From NCBI GenBank assembly GCA_009928785.1, contig SABY01000018.1:1-46989 (forward strand): a stretch of DNA of 46,989 nucleotides. Reading direction: 5' to 3'. Shown here piece by piece: positions 6,854-15,560 of this stretch (positions are counted from its first letter, which is position 1; each line of letters opens with the position of its first letter). Origin of the DNA: Clostridia bacterium (lineage in GTDB: Bacteria; Bacteroidota; Bacteroidia; Bacteroidales; 4484-276). The translations under genes and the position numbers were made by a program. The notes beneath the pieces are model-generated. The model did not search any database. It saw nothing but the letters and a program-made list of their open reading frames with translations, and had not been told where the DNA came from.

Positions 6854-9019
6854 ATGAAACGTTTTCTGAAAATAATATTACCGGCGCTAATTCTGCTGCA
6901 AACTGCTGTGGCACGCGCCGACGAAGGCATGTGGATACCGTTGCTGCTGCAATCGCTCAACGAAAAAGAGATGCAGCAAATGGGAATGCGCATCTCGGCC
7001 GACGACATTTACAGCATCAACAATTCGTCGCTCAAAGATGCCATCCTGCTCTTTGGTGGTGGCTGCACCGCCGAGATTATCTCCGATCAGGGACTTATAC
7101 TCACCAACCACCACTGCGGCTATGGCCAGATACAACACCACAGCTCCATCGAGCACGATTATCTTACCAATGGCTTTTGGGCGATGAATCGCGAAGAGGA
7201 ACTGCCCAATCCCGGCCTTACTGTTACACGCCTGGTACGCATGGAAGACGTAACGCAGCAAATGCTCAACGACCTGCCCGCTGATCTTACCGAAAAACAA
7301 CGCGCCACAGAGATTGCAAAACGCGCCAAAGAAATCACCGATCAGGCCCAAAAGGATACTTACTACAAAGCCGCTGTGGAGCCGTTTTACTATGGTAATG
7401 AATATTATCTGCTGGTGTATGAAATTTTTAAAGACGTCCGCCTGGTGGGAGCGCCGCCGTCGAATATTGGCAAGTTTGGCGGCGACACCGACAACTGGAT
7501 GTGGCCGCGCCATACCGGCGACTTTTCACTTTTTAGAATTTATACCAACCAAAACAACGAACCCGCCGAATACGCCAAAACCAACGTCCCCTATCAGCCG
7601 CTGTATTCGATTCCCATTTCGGTAAAAGGTTATAAAGAAGACGATTTCACTTTCATCTTTGGCTTTCCGGGAACTACGCAGGAATACCTGCCCTCCGATG
7701 CCATCGAAACGCTGACGCAGGTCGAAAATCCCGCACGCATCAGTCTGCGCCGCCAGAAGCTCGATATTTATGAAGCCTTTATGGTGCAGGATCCGGCCAT
7801 ACGTATTCAATATTCGTTGAAGCATGCCCGCCTATCGAATGGCTGGAAAAAGTGGATCGGCGAGAGCCGTGGCATACAAAAGCTCGATGGAATAGAACAA
7901 AAGCAGAATTTTGAAGAAGGCTTTACGCAATGGGTCAACGGCTCACCAGCGCTTTCGCAGAAATATGGCGGACTGTTGCCCGCCTTTGATGCAGCCTATG
8001 CTGAACTCGACGACGCCCGCAAACAAATGATCTACCTCATCGAAGCCGGTCTGGGCATTGAGATAGTGCGTGCTGCCCGCATGGCCAACGAACTGGTGCA
8101 GGTTTCGACCAAAAAAGAAACCTCAGACAGTACTTTGCACAAAGCACTGACGCGGTTGCAGGAGAACGGCACGGCGTTTTATAGCGACTTTTATCAGCCC
8201 ATCGATCGGCGCGCTTTTGTTTCTTTACTTCAGTCGTACCGCGAAGAATTTCCTGCCAACCAGTTGCCGCCAGTCTTTGCAACTATTCGCGATAAATATG
8301 CCGGGAGCATTCAGAAATTCGCCGATGCAGTTTTTGATAAATCCATGTTTGCTTCAGAGGAATCTTTTGACAACTTTTTTGACAATTATAAGCAAAAGCG
8401 TTACCGCAAAATAGAAAGCGATCCGGCTTACCAAATGGCTACCGGACTAATGGATTATTACCGAACCAATATTTTACCAGTGGTAAACCGGCAGGAGATA
8501 GCCGTGGATAGTATGATGCGCATCTATATGCAAGCGCAGCGCGAGTATCAGCCCGACAAGCGTTTTTATCCCGACGCCAACTCCACACTGCGCGTGGCCT
8601 ATGGTAAGGTAAAACCTTACTACCCGCGCGATGGCGTGTTTTACGAATATCAAACAACCCTCGAAGGCATCATGGAAAAAGAGGACCCTGCCATTTACGA
8701 TTATGTGGTGGAAGACAAACTAAAGCGACTGTATCACGACAAAGACTATGGCCGCTATGGCATGGAGGAAGAAATGCCTGTGTGTTTTATCGCCACCAAC
8801 CATACTACCGGCGGCAACTCGGGCAGCGGGGCGCTCAATGCCGACGGGCAGATGATTGGCCTCAACTTCGACCGCTGCTGGGAAGGCACCATGAGCGACC
8901 TGATGTACGACCCCGACCAGTGCCGTAATATCATGCTCGACATGCGTTATTTCCTTTTTATTGTCGATAAATTCGCCGGTGCCACCCATCTGGTGGACGA
9001 GATGGAGATAATAGAATAA
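6854..9019 (+). CDS. S46 family dipeptidyl-peptidase, DPP11-like (Asp/Glu-specific)
   Basis: This exported serine exopeptidase releases N-terminal dipeptides, typically in the periplasm or on the surface of asaccharolytic and proteolytic Bacteroidota. The product is 721 aa from ATG 6854, with a signal peptide (MKRFLKIILP...AVARA). The start at 6803 would add 17 hydrophilic residues. Catalytic His is in LTNHHCGYGQ (His87) and Ser in TTGGNSGSG (about Ser656). Eighteen residues after the serine, where P. gingivalis DPP7 has Gly and DPP11 has Arg673, this protein has Arg (FDRCWEG, about Arg674). The sequence therefore predicts preference for Asp/Glu at P1. Length and numbering agree closely with DPP11. 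Monocistronic as far as I can see. Confidence 0.93.
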   Translation: MKRFLKIILPALILLQTAVARADEGMWIPLLLQSLNEKEMQQMGMRISADDIYSINNSSLKDAILLFGGGCTAEIISDQGLILTNHHCGYGQIQHHSSIEHDYLTNGFWAMNREEELPNPGLTVTRLVRMEDVTQQMLNDLPADLTEKQRATEIAKRAKEITDQAQKDTYYKAAVEPFYYGNEYYLLVYEIFKDVRLVGAPPSNIGKFGGDTDNWMWPRHTGDFSLFRIYTNQNNEPAEYAKTNVPYQPLYSIPISVKGYKEDDFTFIFGFPGTTQEYLPSDAIETLTQVENPARISLRRQKLDIYEAFMVQDPAIRIQYSLKHARLSNGWKKWIGESRGIQKLDGIEQKQNFEEGFTQWVNGSPALSQKYGGLLPAFDAAYAELDDARKQMIYLIEAGLGIEIVRAARMANELVQVSTKKETSDSTLHKALTRLQENGTAFYSDFYQPIDRRAFVSLLQSYREEFPANQLPPVFATIRDKYAGSIQKFADAVFDKSMFASEESFDNFFDNYKQKRYRKIESDPAYQMATGLMDYYRTNILPVVNRQEIAVDSMMRIYMQAQREYQPDKRFYPDANSTLRVAYGKVKPYYPRDGVFYEYQTTLEGIMEKEDPAIYDYVVEDKLKRLYHDKDYGRYGMEEEMPVCFIATNHTTGGNSGSGALNADGQMIGLNFDRCWEGTMSDLMYDPDQCRNIMLDMRYFLFIVDKFAGATHLVDEMEIIE

Positions 9020-9050
9020 ATTCTAAAATTGATCGAAAAGAATCGTTTTC

Positions 9051-9096
9051 CGTAGCCCAGGCCTTCAGGTTCGTAGCCCAGGCCTTCAGGCCTGGG
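9051..9096. repeat. Partially duplicated REP-like palindrome
   Basis: CGTAGCCCAGGCCTTCAGG occurs twice in tandem (9051-9069 and 9072-9090). The second copy is completed to an 8-bp-arm palindrome, CCCAGGCC TTCA GGCCTGGG (9077-9096). It lies between the S46 peptidase gene and the flavoprotein gene, 27 bp before the next ATG. It may act as terminator or attenuator; its function is unproven. Confidence 0.7.
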
Positions 9097-9122
9097 ATCT
9101 TTAAAATTTAATTAAAAAAAAT

Positions 9123-10079
9123 ATGCAAACACGAATCACTGATCTTTTTGGCATCCGCTACCCGATAGTGCAGGCGGGGATGATTTGGTGCTCGGGCTGG
9201 AAACTGGCTTCGGCGGTAAGCAATGCCGGCGGGCTGGGACTGCTTGGCGCCGGCTCCATGCGTCCTGCTGTTTTTGAAGAGCATGTACACAAGATGCAAC
9301 GGGCTACCGACAAACCTTGGGGTGTTAATCTGCCATTGCTCTACCCGCAGATGGACGAAATCATCGACATTGTCATGCGTGAAAAGGTGAAGATTGTTTT
9401 TACTTCGGCAGGCAATCCCAAAACCTACACCGGAAAGTTTAAAGAGGCAGGGATCACGGTGGCTCATGTGATTGCAAATTCCAAATTTGCCGCTAAAGCG
9501 GAACAGGCCGGCGTGGATGCCCTGGTAGCCGAAGGCTTTGAAGCCGGTGGCCACAACGGCATCGAAGAAACCACCACCATGACGCTTATCCCGCTCATCC
9601 GACGCCTTACGCAGCTTCCGCTGATAGCGGCTGGCGGCATCGGCACGGGCAGCCAGATGCTGGCGGCCATGGCGCTGGGTGCCGATGGGGTGCAGGTGGG
9701 AAGCCGCTTTGCGGCAAGCGCGGAGTCGTCGGCCCATGAAATTTTTAAACAAAAAATTATAGAAACAACCGACGGCGCCACCAAGCTTTCGCTAAAAAGT
9801 GTGGTGCCGGTGCGCCTTATCCGCAACAAGTTTCAGCAAGCTACCGAAGCGTTCGAAGCCCGTGGTGCCACACCCGATGAATTGCGCCAACTGCTTGGCC
9901 GCGGCCGTGCCCGCCTAGGCATGTTCGAAGGCGATGCCGACGAAGGCGAGTTGGAAATAGGGCAGGTATCGGCACTCATCGACAGCATACTGCCCGCTGC
10001 TGAAATCCTCCGGGAAATGCTCGAAGAGTACGAGCAGATAAAGAGTAAGTTTTGCAACCTGGGAGATATGTCCACGTAA
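9123..10079 (+). CDS. Nitronate monooxygenase / FabK-like flavoprotein
   Basis: This 318-aa FMN-dependent TIM-barrel protein belongs to the nitronate monooxygenase (2-nitropropane dioxygenase) superfamily, which also contains enoyl-ACP reductase FabK. Features seen are an N-terminal GIRYPIVQAGM, AVSNAGGLGLLG (about 31-42), AEGFEAGGHNG with the conserved His144, and the phosphate-binding GGIGTG (171-176) followed by GADGVQVGSRF. The family oxidises alkyl nitronates or reduces enoyl-ACP, and sequence alone does not separate the two here. A FabK role would fit the PlsC gene 3 kb away only loosely. The gene stands alone between a palindromic repeat and the helicase gene. Confidence 0.88.
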   Translation: MQTRITDLFGIRYPIVQAGMIWCSGWKLASAVSNAGGLGLLGAGSMRPAVFEEHVHKMQRATDKPWGVNLPLLYPQMDEIIDIVMREKVKIVFTSAGNPKTYTGKFKEAGITVAHVIANSKFAAKAEQAGVDALVAEGFEAGGHNGIEETTTMTLIPLIRRLTQLPLIAAGGIGTGSQMLAAMALGADGVQVGSRFAASAESSAHEIFKQKIIETTDGATKLSLKSVVPVRLIRNKFQQATEAFEARGATPDELRQLLGRGRARLGMFEGDADEGELEIGQVSALIDSILPAAEILREMLEEYEQIKSKFCNLGDMST

Positions 10080-10158
10080 TGGCTCCATTGATATAATGAA
10101 AGATGTCTGGTTCTGGCTTCACGCTATCCAATTCCTGTAAACTTTTGCAAATGATGCT

Positions 10159-10191
10159 TTTGTGATGCTGGAAAAATAAAGTGTACTTTTG
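10159..10191 (+). promoter_or_regulatory. Candidate promoter of the DEAD-box helicase gene
   Basis: TTTG at 10159-10162 and TACTTTTG at 10184-10191 (21-nt spacing) match the Bacteroidota -33/-7 pattern. The start would be near 10198, leaving a leader of about 119 nt before ATG 10317, which is long for this window. Confidence 0.5.
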
Positions 10192-10316
10192 CCGACCGAA
10201 TATGTGTAAATGGATTTTGAGAACAAGTTGATTTCCCACCATGATTGTCGCGCTGTGCGCACCGGAAGAAATTTACCCACCGTCCGGAGTAACAATAATA
10301 AACAAATAAGCATTTG

Positions 10317-12080
10317 ATGACATTTGAAGAGTTGGGCATTGCGCCCGAAATTGAAAAAGCAATCCGGGCGATGGGCTTTGAGGAGCCTATGCCCATACAG
10401 GAAAAGATTATCCCGATACTACTCGACCGCAACACCGACATCATCGGTTTGGCACAAACTGGTACGGGGAAAACAGCAGCCTTTGGCATTCCCATCGTGC
10501 AACAAACCGACGTGCGCGTCAACAAACCGCAGGTGGTAATACTTAGCCCCACGCGTGAGCTGTGTGTGCAGATTACAAAAGACCTGACAAATTATGCCGT
10601 GAATACACCCGGGCTGAAGATTCTTGCGGTATATGGCGGCGCTGGCATAGTGCCGCAGATGAGCGCGCTGAAACAAGGTGTGCATGTAATTGTAGCCACC
10701 CCAGGACGACTCATCGACCTGATAAACCGAAAAGTCGCCAACTTATCGGCGGTATATCGTGTGGTGCTCGACGAAGCCGACGAGATGCTCAATATGGGCT
10801 TTGCCGACGACCTCAACACCATTCTGGATCAGGTGCCCCAGGATAGAAATACACTTTTGTTTTCGGCTACCATGCCCACAGAGATTCGCAAGATTGCCTC
10901 GCGCTACATGCGCAATCCTGAGGAGGTGCTGATTGGCAAACGCAACGCCAGCGCCGAAAATGTGAAACACCTGGTTTATACCGTGCATGCCCGCGACAAA
11001 TATCTGGCGCTAAAACGTATCGCTGACTTCTATCCGAAGATTTATGGTATCGTGTTTTGCCGCACCCGCGCCGAAACGCAGGAAATCGCCGACAAGCTGA
11101 TACAGGACGGCTACAGCGCTGACTCGCTGCACGGCGACCTGTCGCAGCCCATGCGTGATACGGTGATGCAGAAATTCAGGCTGCGCAACATACAGTTGCT
11201 CGTGGCTACCGACGTGGCAGCCCGCGGTCTTGATGTAAACGACCTCACACATGTGATACATTACAGCCTGCCCGACGACTATGAGATATATACCCACCGC
11301 AGCGGTCGTACCGGCCGTGTAGGGAAAGACGGCATCTCGATAGCCATTACCCACCTTCGTGAGAAATTTGCCGTGAAAAGAATTGAAGATAACCTGCATA
11401 TCCGTTTTGATAGGATGAAAATACCCACAGGCAAAGAGATTTGCGAAAAGCAACTTTTTAACCTGGTGGACAAGATGGAAAACGTGCAGATGGAAAACAA
11501 TGCCATCGATGATTTCCTTCCGGTGATTTATAAAAAACTCGACTGGCTGAGCAAGGAGGAGGTGATCAAACGGTTTGTGTCGGTAGAGTTCAATAGGTTT
11601 TTGAACTACTATCAGGATGCTGATGAGCTAACCGAACCTGTGGAGCAGCGCGAGCGTGGCCGCGACAAAGAGCGCCAGCCGCGCGACAAGGATCGTCAGT
11701 CGCATGGTAAAGATCGCCAGTCACGCGACAGCGATGGTACTGCCGAAAAAGGATACACACGTATTTTTATAAGTATTGGTAAAATGGACGGGCTGGTGCC
11801 TGCCGGACTCATCGAACATATCAATCGCAACATGCCCAATGCGAAAGTTCCCGTAGGTCGCATCGACCTGATGCAGAAGTTTTCGTTTTTTGAGGTTAAA
11901 AGCTCTTATGCCCAACAGGTGATAGAACAGCTCAAAAATACCCGCTACCGTGGCAGCCGCATCGACGTGAGCATAGCGCAGGGCAAAGAAGCCTCGAATG
12001 ACGGAGGTGGCGGAAATAAGAAGAGTTACGCGCCACGTTTCGACCGGCGTGCCGACAAACCAAAGAAGCGCAGGTATTAA
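10317..12080 (+). CDS. DEAD-box ATP-dependent RNA helicase with DbpA-type RNA-binding tail
   Basis: This RNA helicase is likely involved in ribosome assembly or cold-adapted RNA remodelling. The product is 587 aa. All core motifs are present: Q motif GFEEPMPIQ (20-28), AQTGTGKT (46-53), PTREL (78-82), TPGR, DEAD (152-155), SAT (183-185), then IVFCRT, DVAARGLD and HRSGRTGR. After a charged, repetitive linker (RDKERQ, RDKDRQ, GKDRQ), a DbpA RNA-binding domain follows at about 477-560 (TRIFISIGKMDGLVPAGLI...SFFEVKSSYA), then a basic tail. The ATG at 10317 is chosen over a TTG one codon earlier. A long predicted leader could hold cold-shock type control, but I see no specific structure. In many Bacteroidota this gene is called deaD; DbpA-type specificity for 23S rRNA is possible but not shown. 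Confidence 0.95.
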   Translation: MTFEELGIAPEIEKAIRAMGFEEPMPIQEKIIPILLDRNTDIIGLAQTGTGKTAAFGIPIVQQTDVRVNKPQVVILSPTRELCVQITKDLTNYAVNTPGLKILAVYGGAGIVPQMSALKQGVHVIVATPGRLIDLINRKVANLSAVYRVVLDEADEMLNMGFADDLNTILDQVPQDRNTLLFSATMPTEIRKIASRYMRNPEEVLIGKRNASAENVKHLVYTVHARDKYLALKRIADFYPKIYGIVFCRTRAETQEIADKLIQDGYSADSLHGDLSQPMRDTVMQKFRLRNIQLLVATDVAARGLDVNDLTHVIHYSLPDDYEIYTHRSGRTGRVGKDGISIAITHLREKFAVKRIEDNLHIRFDRMKIPTGKEICEKQLFNLVDKMENVQMENNAIDDFLPVIYKKLDWLSKEEVIKRFVSVEFNRFLNYYQDADELTEPVEQRERGRDKERQPRDKDRQSHGKDRQSRDSDGTAEKGYTRIFISIGKMDGLVPAGLIEHINRNMPNAKVPVGRIDLMQKFSFFEVKSSYAQQVIEQLKNTRYRGSRIDVSIAQGKEASNDGGGGNKKSYAPRFDRRADKPKKRRY

Positions 12081-12182
12081 TAAAATTTCTCGTCAGTATG
12101 TATGGGGAATTCCGAATTTAAAAAGACCTAATTTACCCTCCCTTACGTATGGCTGAGAACCCAGTCAAGAGCCAGTTTCCCG

Positions 12183-12203
12183 CGCCCTGCGCCTTGCGCC
12201 CTG
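12183..12203. repeat. Three 7-bp tandem units
   Basis: CGCCCTG, CGCCTTG and CGCCCTG stand in tandem in the 126-bp gap between the convergent helicase and small-protein genes. This is a low-complexity intergenic repeat of no evident function. Confidence 0.6.
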
Positions 12204-12206
12204 TTT

Positions 12207-12530
12207 TTATCCTATCGATATCGCTGTTTTCACGGCTTGTTCCAGGATGTCGATGGCCGTGTTGGCGGCGCGTTGCGCGATTGCTTTGGTGATGACTGCC
12301 AATGCGTTGAGTTCGGCTTCCAGCAATAGCTTTTCGTCGTTGAGCCTTGATTTAAATTTCTCCTCCGTTAGTTCGCCGGTGATACGCAGCTCGGCGATGA
12401 GCAACAGGCGCTCTTTGCGGCGTTGCATAAACTGTTCTGTAGCAGCTTTCACTTCATCCCAACTGTCGGCCACGGTGCCTTTTATACCGGCCAGCATGTC
12501 GTTGATTACTTTGTTGATGTCGAGTTTCAT
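12207..12530 (-). CDS. Small helical protein of unknown function
   Basis: I do not recognise this 107-aa protein. It has no signal peptide or membrane segment. It is Lys/Glu/Ala-rich and looks almost entirely helical (an amphipathic stretch around residues 25-75 with RRKERLLLIAELRITGE), ending in an Ala-rich helix (AQRAANTAIDILEQAV). It lies 20 bp downstream of the lipoprotein gene at 12551-13030 in the same orientation, so the two probably form an operon. The sequence immediately before its ATG is CTGAAACATT, matching the leaders of three other small-protein genes in the window. Coding status is supported by the operon, the shared leader and amino-acid composition; function is unknown. Confidence 0.7.
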   Translation of the reverse strand: MKLDINKVINDMLAGIKGTVADSWDEVKAATEQFMQRRKERLLLIAELRITGELTEEKFKSRLNDEKLLLEAELNALAVITKAIAQRAANTAIDILEQAVKTAISIG

Positions 12531-12550
12531 AATGTTTCAGTTTTAAAATG

Positions 12551-13030
12551 TTATTTGGGTGGGTTGGTGGCTAATTCTTTTCCTTTTTCGGCTACCTGCA
12601 TGGCATAAAAAAGATCGCTGAAAGTCTTGCGGTTGAGCTTAATCAGCCCATCACTCAATGTATTGTCGGTGCGGTGCTCCTCTTTGTATTTCTGCCACAG
12701 TTCCAGTGTTATCTCTGCAATGCGTGTGGAGTTTTGGTTGAGCGGTTTTATCTTGTTTTGATTTAGCAGCGAGTTGAGCATCACCTCTATATCCACATAT
12801 TCCGGGGCGAATACTTCAAAGGCGCGCCCGTTGTCTTCGGCGCTGGTGGTTTCGAGCATCATCAGATAAAACCGATCCACCTGCCGGGCCGTTTCTTCAA
12901 TATCAGCCGCGAGCGCCGAATCGTATTCAGGAACAAAGGTTACGCGGCAGCCATACATAGCAAGGGTTGCCACAAGTAGCAGCGCCAGTAACTGACGGCT
13001 GCTGCGGGTTTTGGTGATGAGATTTTTCAT
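12551..13030 (-). CDS. Predicted small lipoprotein of unknown function
   Basis: This 159-aa protein has a basic N-terminus, a hydrophobic segment (LLALLLVATLAMYG) and a lipobox ending at Cys28 (LAMYGC), so it is probably lipidated and outer-membrane or periplasm facing. The mature part is hydrophilic and mostly helical (ADIEETARQVDRFYLMMLE..., ITLELWQKYKEEH). I recognise no catalytic motif. It is the first gene of a two-gene unit with the 107-aa helical protein. A TAACTTTG -7 box lies at 13089-13096 and the leader ends in AAAACATT before ATG. The divergent neighbour encodes PlsC. One could guess at a surface stress or envelope role, but nothing in the sequence shows it. Confidence 0.75.
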   Translation of the reverse strand: MKNLITKTRSSRQLLALLLVATLAMYGCRVTFVPEYDSALAADIEETARQVDRFYLMMLETTSAEDNGRAFEVFAPEYVDIEVMLNSLLNQNKIKPLNQNSTRIAEITLELWQKYKEEHRTDNTLSDGLIKLNRKTFSDLFYAMQVAEKGKELATNPPK

Positions 13031-13088
13031 AATGTTTTGTGTTTGTTTTTATGTGTTGAGATCATTATTTCCGATGATTATTTCCGAA

Positions 13089-13096
13089 CAAAGTTA
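13089..13096 (-). promoter_or_regulatory. -7 box for the lipoprotein/helical-protein operon
   Basis: TAACTTTG on the minus strand matches TAnnTTTG. The predicted start is near 13082, giving a leader of about 52 nt to ATG 13030. It lies in the 124-bp divergent region shared with plsC. Confidence 0.45.
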
Positions 13097-13154
13097 TTAT
13101 TTTATAAATCCAAACAGCTTTATTTGTTCATTTGTAGCCGCAAAAAAACGACGG

Positions 13155-13889
13155 ATGCACAAATTCGCTGATTATATTTTATCGGTAATATTTTACTTTT
13201 TCTTTGCGCTATTGTTATTGCTCTTTCATCCGATACAGGTTGGAGCACACCGCTTATTGGGCGAGCCTGCAAGGCAGCGGGTGGTAACAGCGCTCAACTT
13301 TTTGTTGCTACACTCGATACGTTTATCGGGCAGCCGGCTAATCTTTCGTGGTTTTAACAAAATCCCACGCAACGGTCCTGTCATCATCGTTTCCAATCAT
13401 CAAAGTATGTTCGACATCCCGGTAATCGTTTACCGATTTCGCAGATTCAACCCAAAGTTTATTTCCAAAAGAGAACTCGGTAAAAGGCTGCCCAGCATCT
13501 CTTACAACCTGCGCTATGGTAAGTCGGCGTTGATCGATCGCAGCGACCGCGGACAGGCCGTTAAGGAAATCATCAGGGTAGGAAGGCTTATCGAAACCAC
13601 GGGCGAAGCAGTTTGTATTTTTCCGGAAGGTACACGGAGTAAAACGGGTAAAATGAAATCGTTTTTGCCTGCCGGCATCAGCGCGCTGCTGCGTACCTCC
13701 CCTTCAGCGGTCATTGTACCTTTTGTAATTGATGGCCACAATCGGCTGATGAAGCATGGTGCCTTCCCATTACATACTTTTCAGCGAATAACTTATACCG
13801 TTCTCGACCCCATCGAGCCATCAGATTTTCCGGATATGGAGATTGTGAAAATTGTGGAGGATAGGATTCGGGAGGTGCTGGAGAAATAG
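13155..13889 (+). CDS. plsC: 1-acyl-sn-glycerol-3-phosphate acyltransferase (PlsC family)
   Basis: This inner-membrane acyltransferase makes phosphatidic acid from lysophosphatidic acid. The product is 244 aa from ATG 13155, with a hydrophobic N-terminal segment (residues about 8-27). Catalytic NHQSMFD follows (His82 and Asp87, the HX4D motif), then SKRELGK (103-109), substrate-binding FPEGTRS (155-161) and VIVPFVIDG. A frame open from 13011 would overlap the divergent lipoprotein gene and place extra hydrophobic residues before the normal family start, so I used 13155. Length matches the family. It is flanked by divergent and convergent genes, so it is likely transcribed alone. Confidence 0.92.
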   Translation: MHKFADYILSVIFYFFFALLLLLFHPIQVGAHRLLGEPARQRVVTALNFLLLHSIRLSGSRLIFRGFNKIPRNGPVIIVSNHQSMFDIPVIVYRFRRFNPKFISKRELGKRLPSISYNLRYGKSALIDRSDRGQAVKEIIRVGRLIETTGEAVCIFPEGTRSKTGKMKSFLPAGISALLRTSPSAVIVPFVIDGHNRLMKHGAFPLHTFQRITYTVLDPIEPSDFPDMEIVKIVEDRIREVLEK

Positions 13890-13951
13890 CCTGTCTGAAG
13901 ACCAGAATTAATAAAACCGGCGTCCTGGTATAGTAGGTTTTGACTGGATTA

Positions 13952-15481
13952 TCACTCTTTCCTGATTTGCTTTAAATCAAAAATATCCGTTCGGCGGTCT
14001 TCGAGGTTGCGCACAGTGCCAAAGCGATGCAGTTCGCGAAGCAAATGGATGTCAACATCGGCTACCAAAATCATTTCGGTGTTGGGGGTTGCCTGGGCTT
14101 TGATGCCGTTGGGCGGAAATGCGAAATCGCATGGAGTGAACACCATCGATTGTGCATAGCGCGTGTCCATATTATGTACTTTGGGCAGGTTGCCAACGCT
14201 ACCGGCAATTGCCACATAGCATTCGTTTTCGATGGCACGGGCACGGGCGCAGTTGCGCACGCGTGAATAACCATCCTGCGTATCGGTGAGGAACGGCACG
14301 AACAAGAGTTCCATCCCCTGGAGTGCCAGCAGCCGGCTCAGTTCCGGAAATTCCACGTCGTAACAAATCAGGATGCCTATTTTTCCGCAATCGGTATCAA
14401 AAACTTTAAGTTGCTCACCTTTTTCCCATCCCCATACACGGCGCTCGATGGGGGTGATGTGCAGTTTCTCGTAGCGTTCGGTGGTGCCGTCGCGGCGGCA
14501 GAGGTAGCCCACATTGTAAGGCCGCTCATCGTGCATCTCCGGCATGCTGCCGGTAATGATGTTGATGTTGTAGGCGATGGCCAACTCACTAAAGCGCCGC
14601 AGGATATGCGCCGAGTGCGTGGCCAGTTCGCGCAAGGCTTCGGGTTGCGACAGGTGATTATTCTCGGCCATCAGCGGTGCGCTGAAAAGTTCCGGAAACA
14701 ATGCAAAATCGCTGCGGTAGGCCGACACGGCATCTACAAAATATTCGACCTGCGACAAGAGTTCGTCCAAATTTTTGTAGTGTCGCATTTGCCATTGCAC
14801 CAGCCCCAGCCGCACTACCTTTTTATTTACGGTAGCTACTTTTCGTTTTTTGGTGTAATAAATATTGTCCCACTCCAGCAGTACCGCATATTCGTTGGAT
14901 TCCTGATCACCTTCCAGATAATTCTTCAGCACCTTGGCCACATGAAAGTCGTTGGAAAGCTGGAAGTTGAGCACCGGATCGTAAATTTCCGTTTGCTTCA
15001 CTTTGTTGATGTATTCTTTGGGCGTAAGCGTATCGGCATATTTGTGATATTCGGGAATGCGTCCGCCAAAAGCTACGCCGCGCAGGTTGAGGCGCTCAGC
15101 CAGGTCTTTGCGGTAATCGTAAAGCCGCCGTCCCAGACGCAACCCTCTGAACTCCGGTTTTATAAAAATATCGATGCCGTACAATACGTCGCCTTCATCA
15201 CTATGTGTGTCGAAGGTATAGTCGCCGGTAATTTCCTGGTAGGTGTGGTGCTCGTCGAAACTTTCGTAATCCACGATGATGGATAAAGCTCCGCCGGCAA
15301 TTTGCTGATTAACCTTTATCACCACCTGGCCCTCGGGAAATCGCTCGATGAGACGCTGCAGGTACTCGCGTCCCCAGAAAGCCTGGGGCATGTGGGTGTA
15401 TGAGGCCAGTGTGGCTTCTTTGAGTTCCTGAAAGTCGTCGAGTGTGAGAAACGTCAATTCGATGTTTTCGATGGTGTCCAT
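13952..15481 (-). CDS. GNAT N-acetyltransferase / nitrilase-superfamily amidohydrolase fusion
   Basis: This 509-aa two-domain enzyme carries a GNAT acetyltransferase fold at about 1-210, with the acetyl-CoA loop around IKPEFRGLRLGRRLYDYR (107-124). A carbon-nitrogen hydrolase domain follows at about 224-500. The hydrolase triad is intact: Glu264 (FPELF), Lys339 (YEKLH) and Cys373 (LICYDVEFPE). Such fusions are known as a conserved family in several phyla, but I do not know a proven substrate. An amide or omega-amide with coupled acyl transfer is plausible. The gene is monocistronic and convergent with plsC. The ATG at 15481 is the natural start (MDTIENIELTFLTLDD). Confidence 0.93.
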   Translation of the reverse strand: MDTIENIELTFLTLDDFQELKEATLASYTHMPQAFWGREYLQRLIERFPEGQVVIKVNQQIAGGALSIIVDYESFDEHHTYQEITGDYTFDTHSDEGDVLYGIDIFIKPEFRGLRLGRRLYDYRKDLAERLNLRGVAFGGRIPEYHKYADTLTPKEYINKVKQTEIYDPVLNFQLSNDFHVAKVLKNYLEGDQESNEYAVLLEWDNIYYTKKRKVATVNKKVVRLGLVQWQMRHYKNLDELLSQVEYFVDAVSAYRSDFALFPELFSAPLMAENNHLSQPEALRELATHSAHILRRFSELAIAYNINIITGSMPEMHDERPYNVGYLCRRDGTTERYEKLHITPIERRVWGWEKGEQLKVFDTDCGKIGILICYDVEFPELSRLLALQGMELLFVPFLTDTQDGYSRVRNCARARAIENECYVAIAGSVGNLPKVHNMDTRYAQSMVFTPCDFAFPPNGIKAQATPNTEMILVADVDIHLLRELHRFGTVRNLEDRRTDIFDLKQIRKE

Positions 15482-15560
15482 GGAGTGATTTTTTTAAACT
15501 AAAAGAGAACGAAACAGAAAAATTTGCGATCCGCAGCTTTCACCAGTTGCCGGCGAAATA

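Noticed and set aside
13011..13154. 48-codon extension of plsC
   Set aside because: It overlaps the start of the divergent lipoprotein gene and the -7 box at 13089.
14411..15286. 291-codon open frame antisense to the GNAT-nitrilase gene
   Set aside because: Opposite strand encodes two complete domains; no motif in the antisense product.
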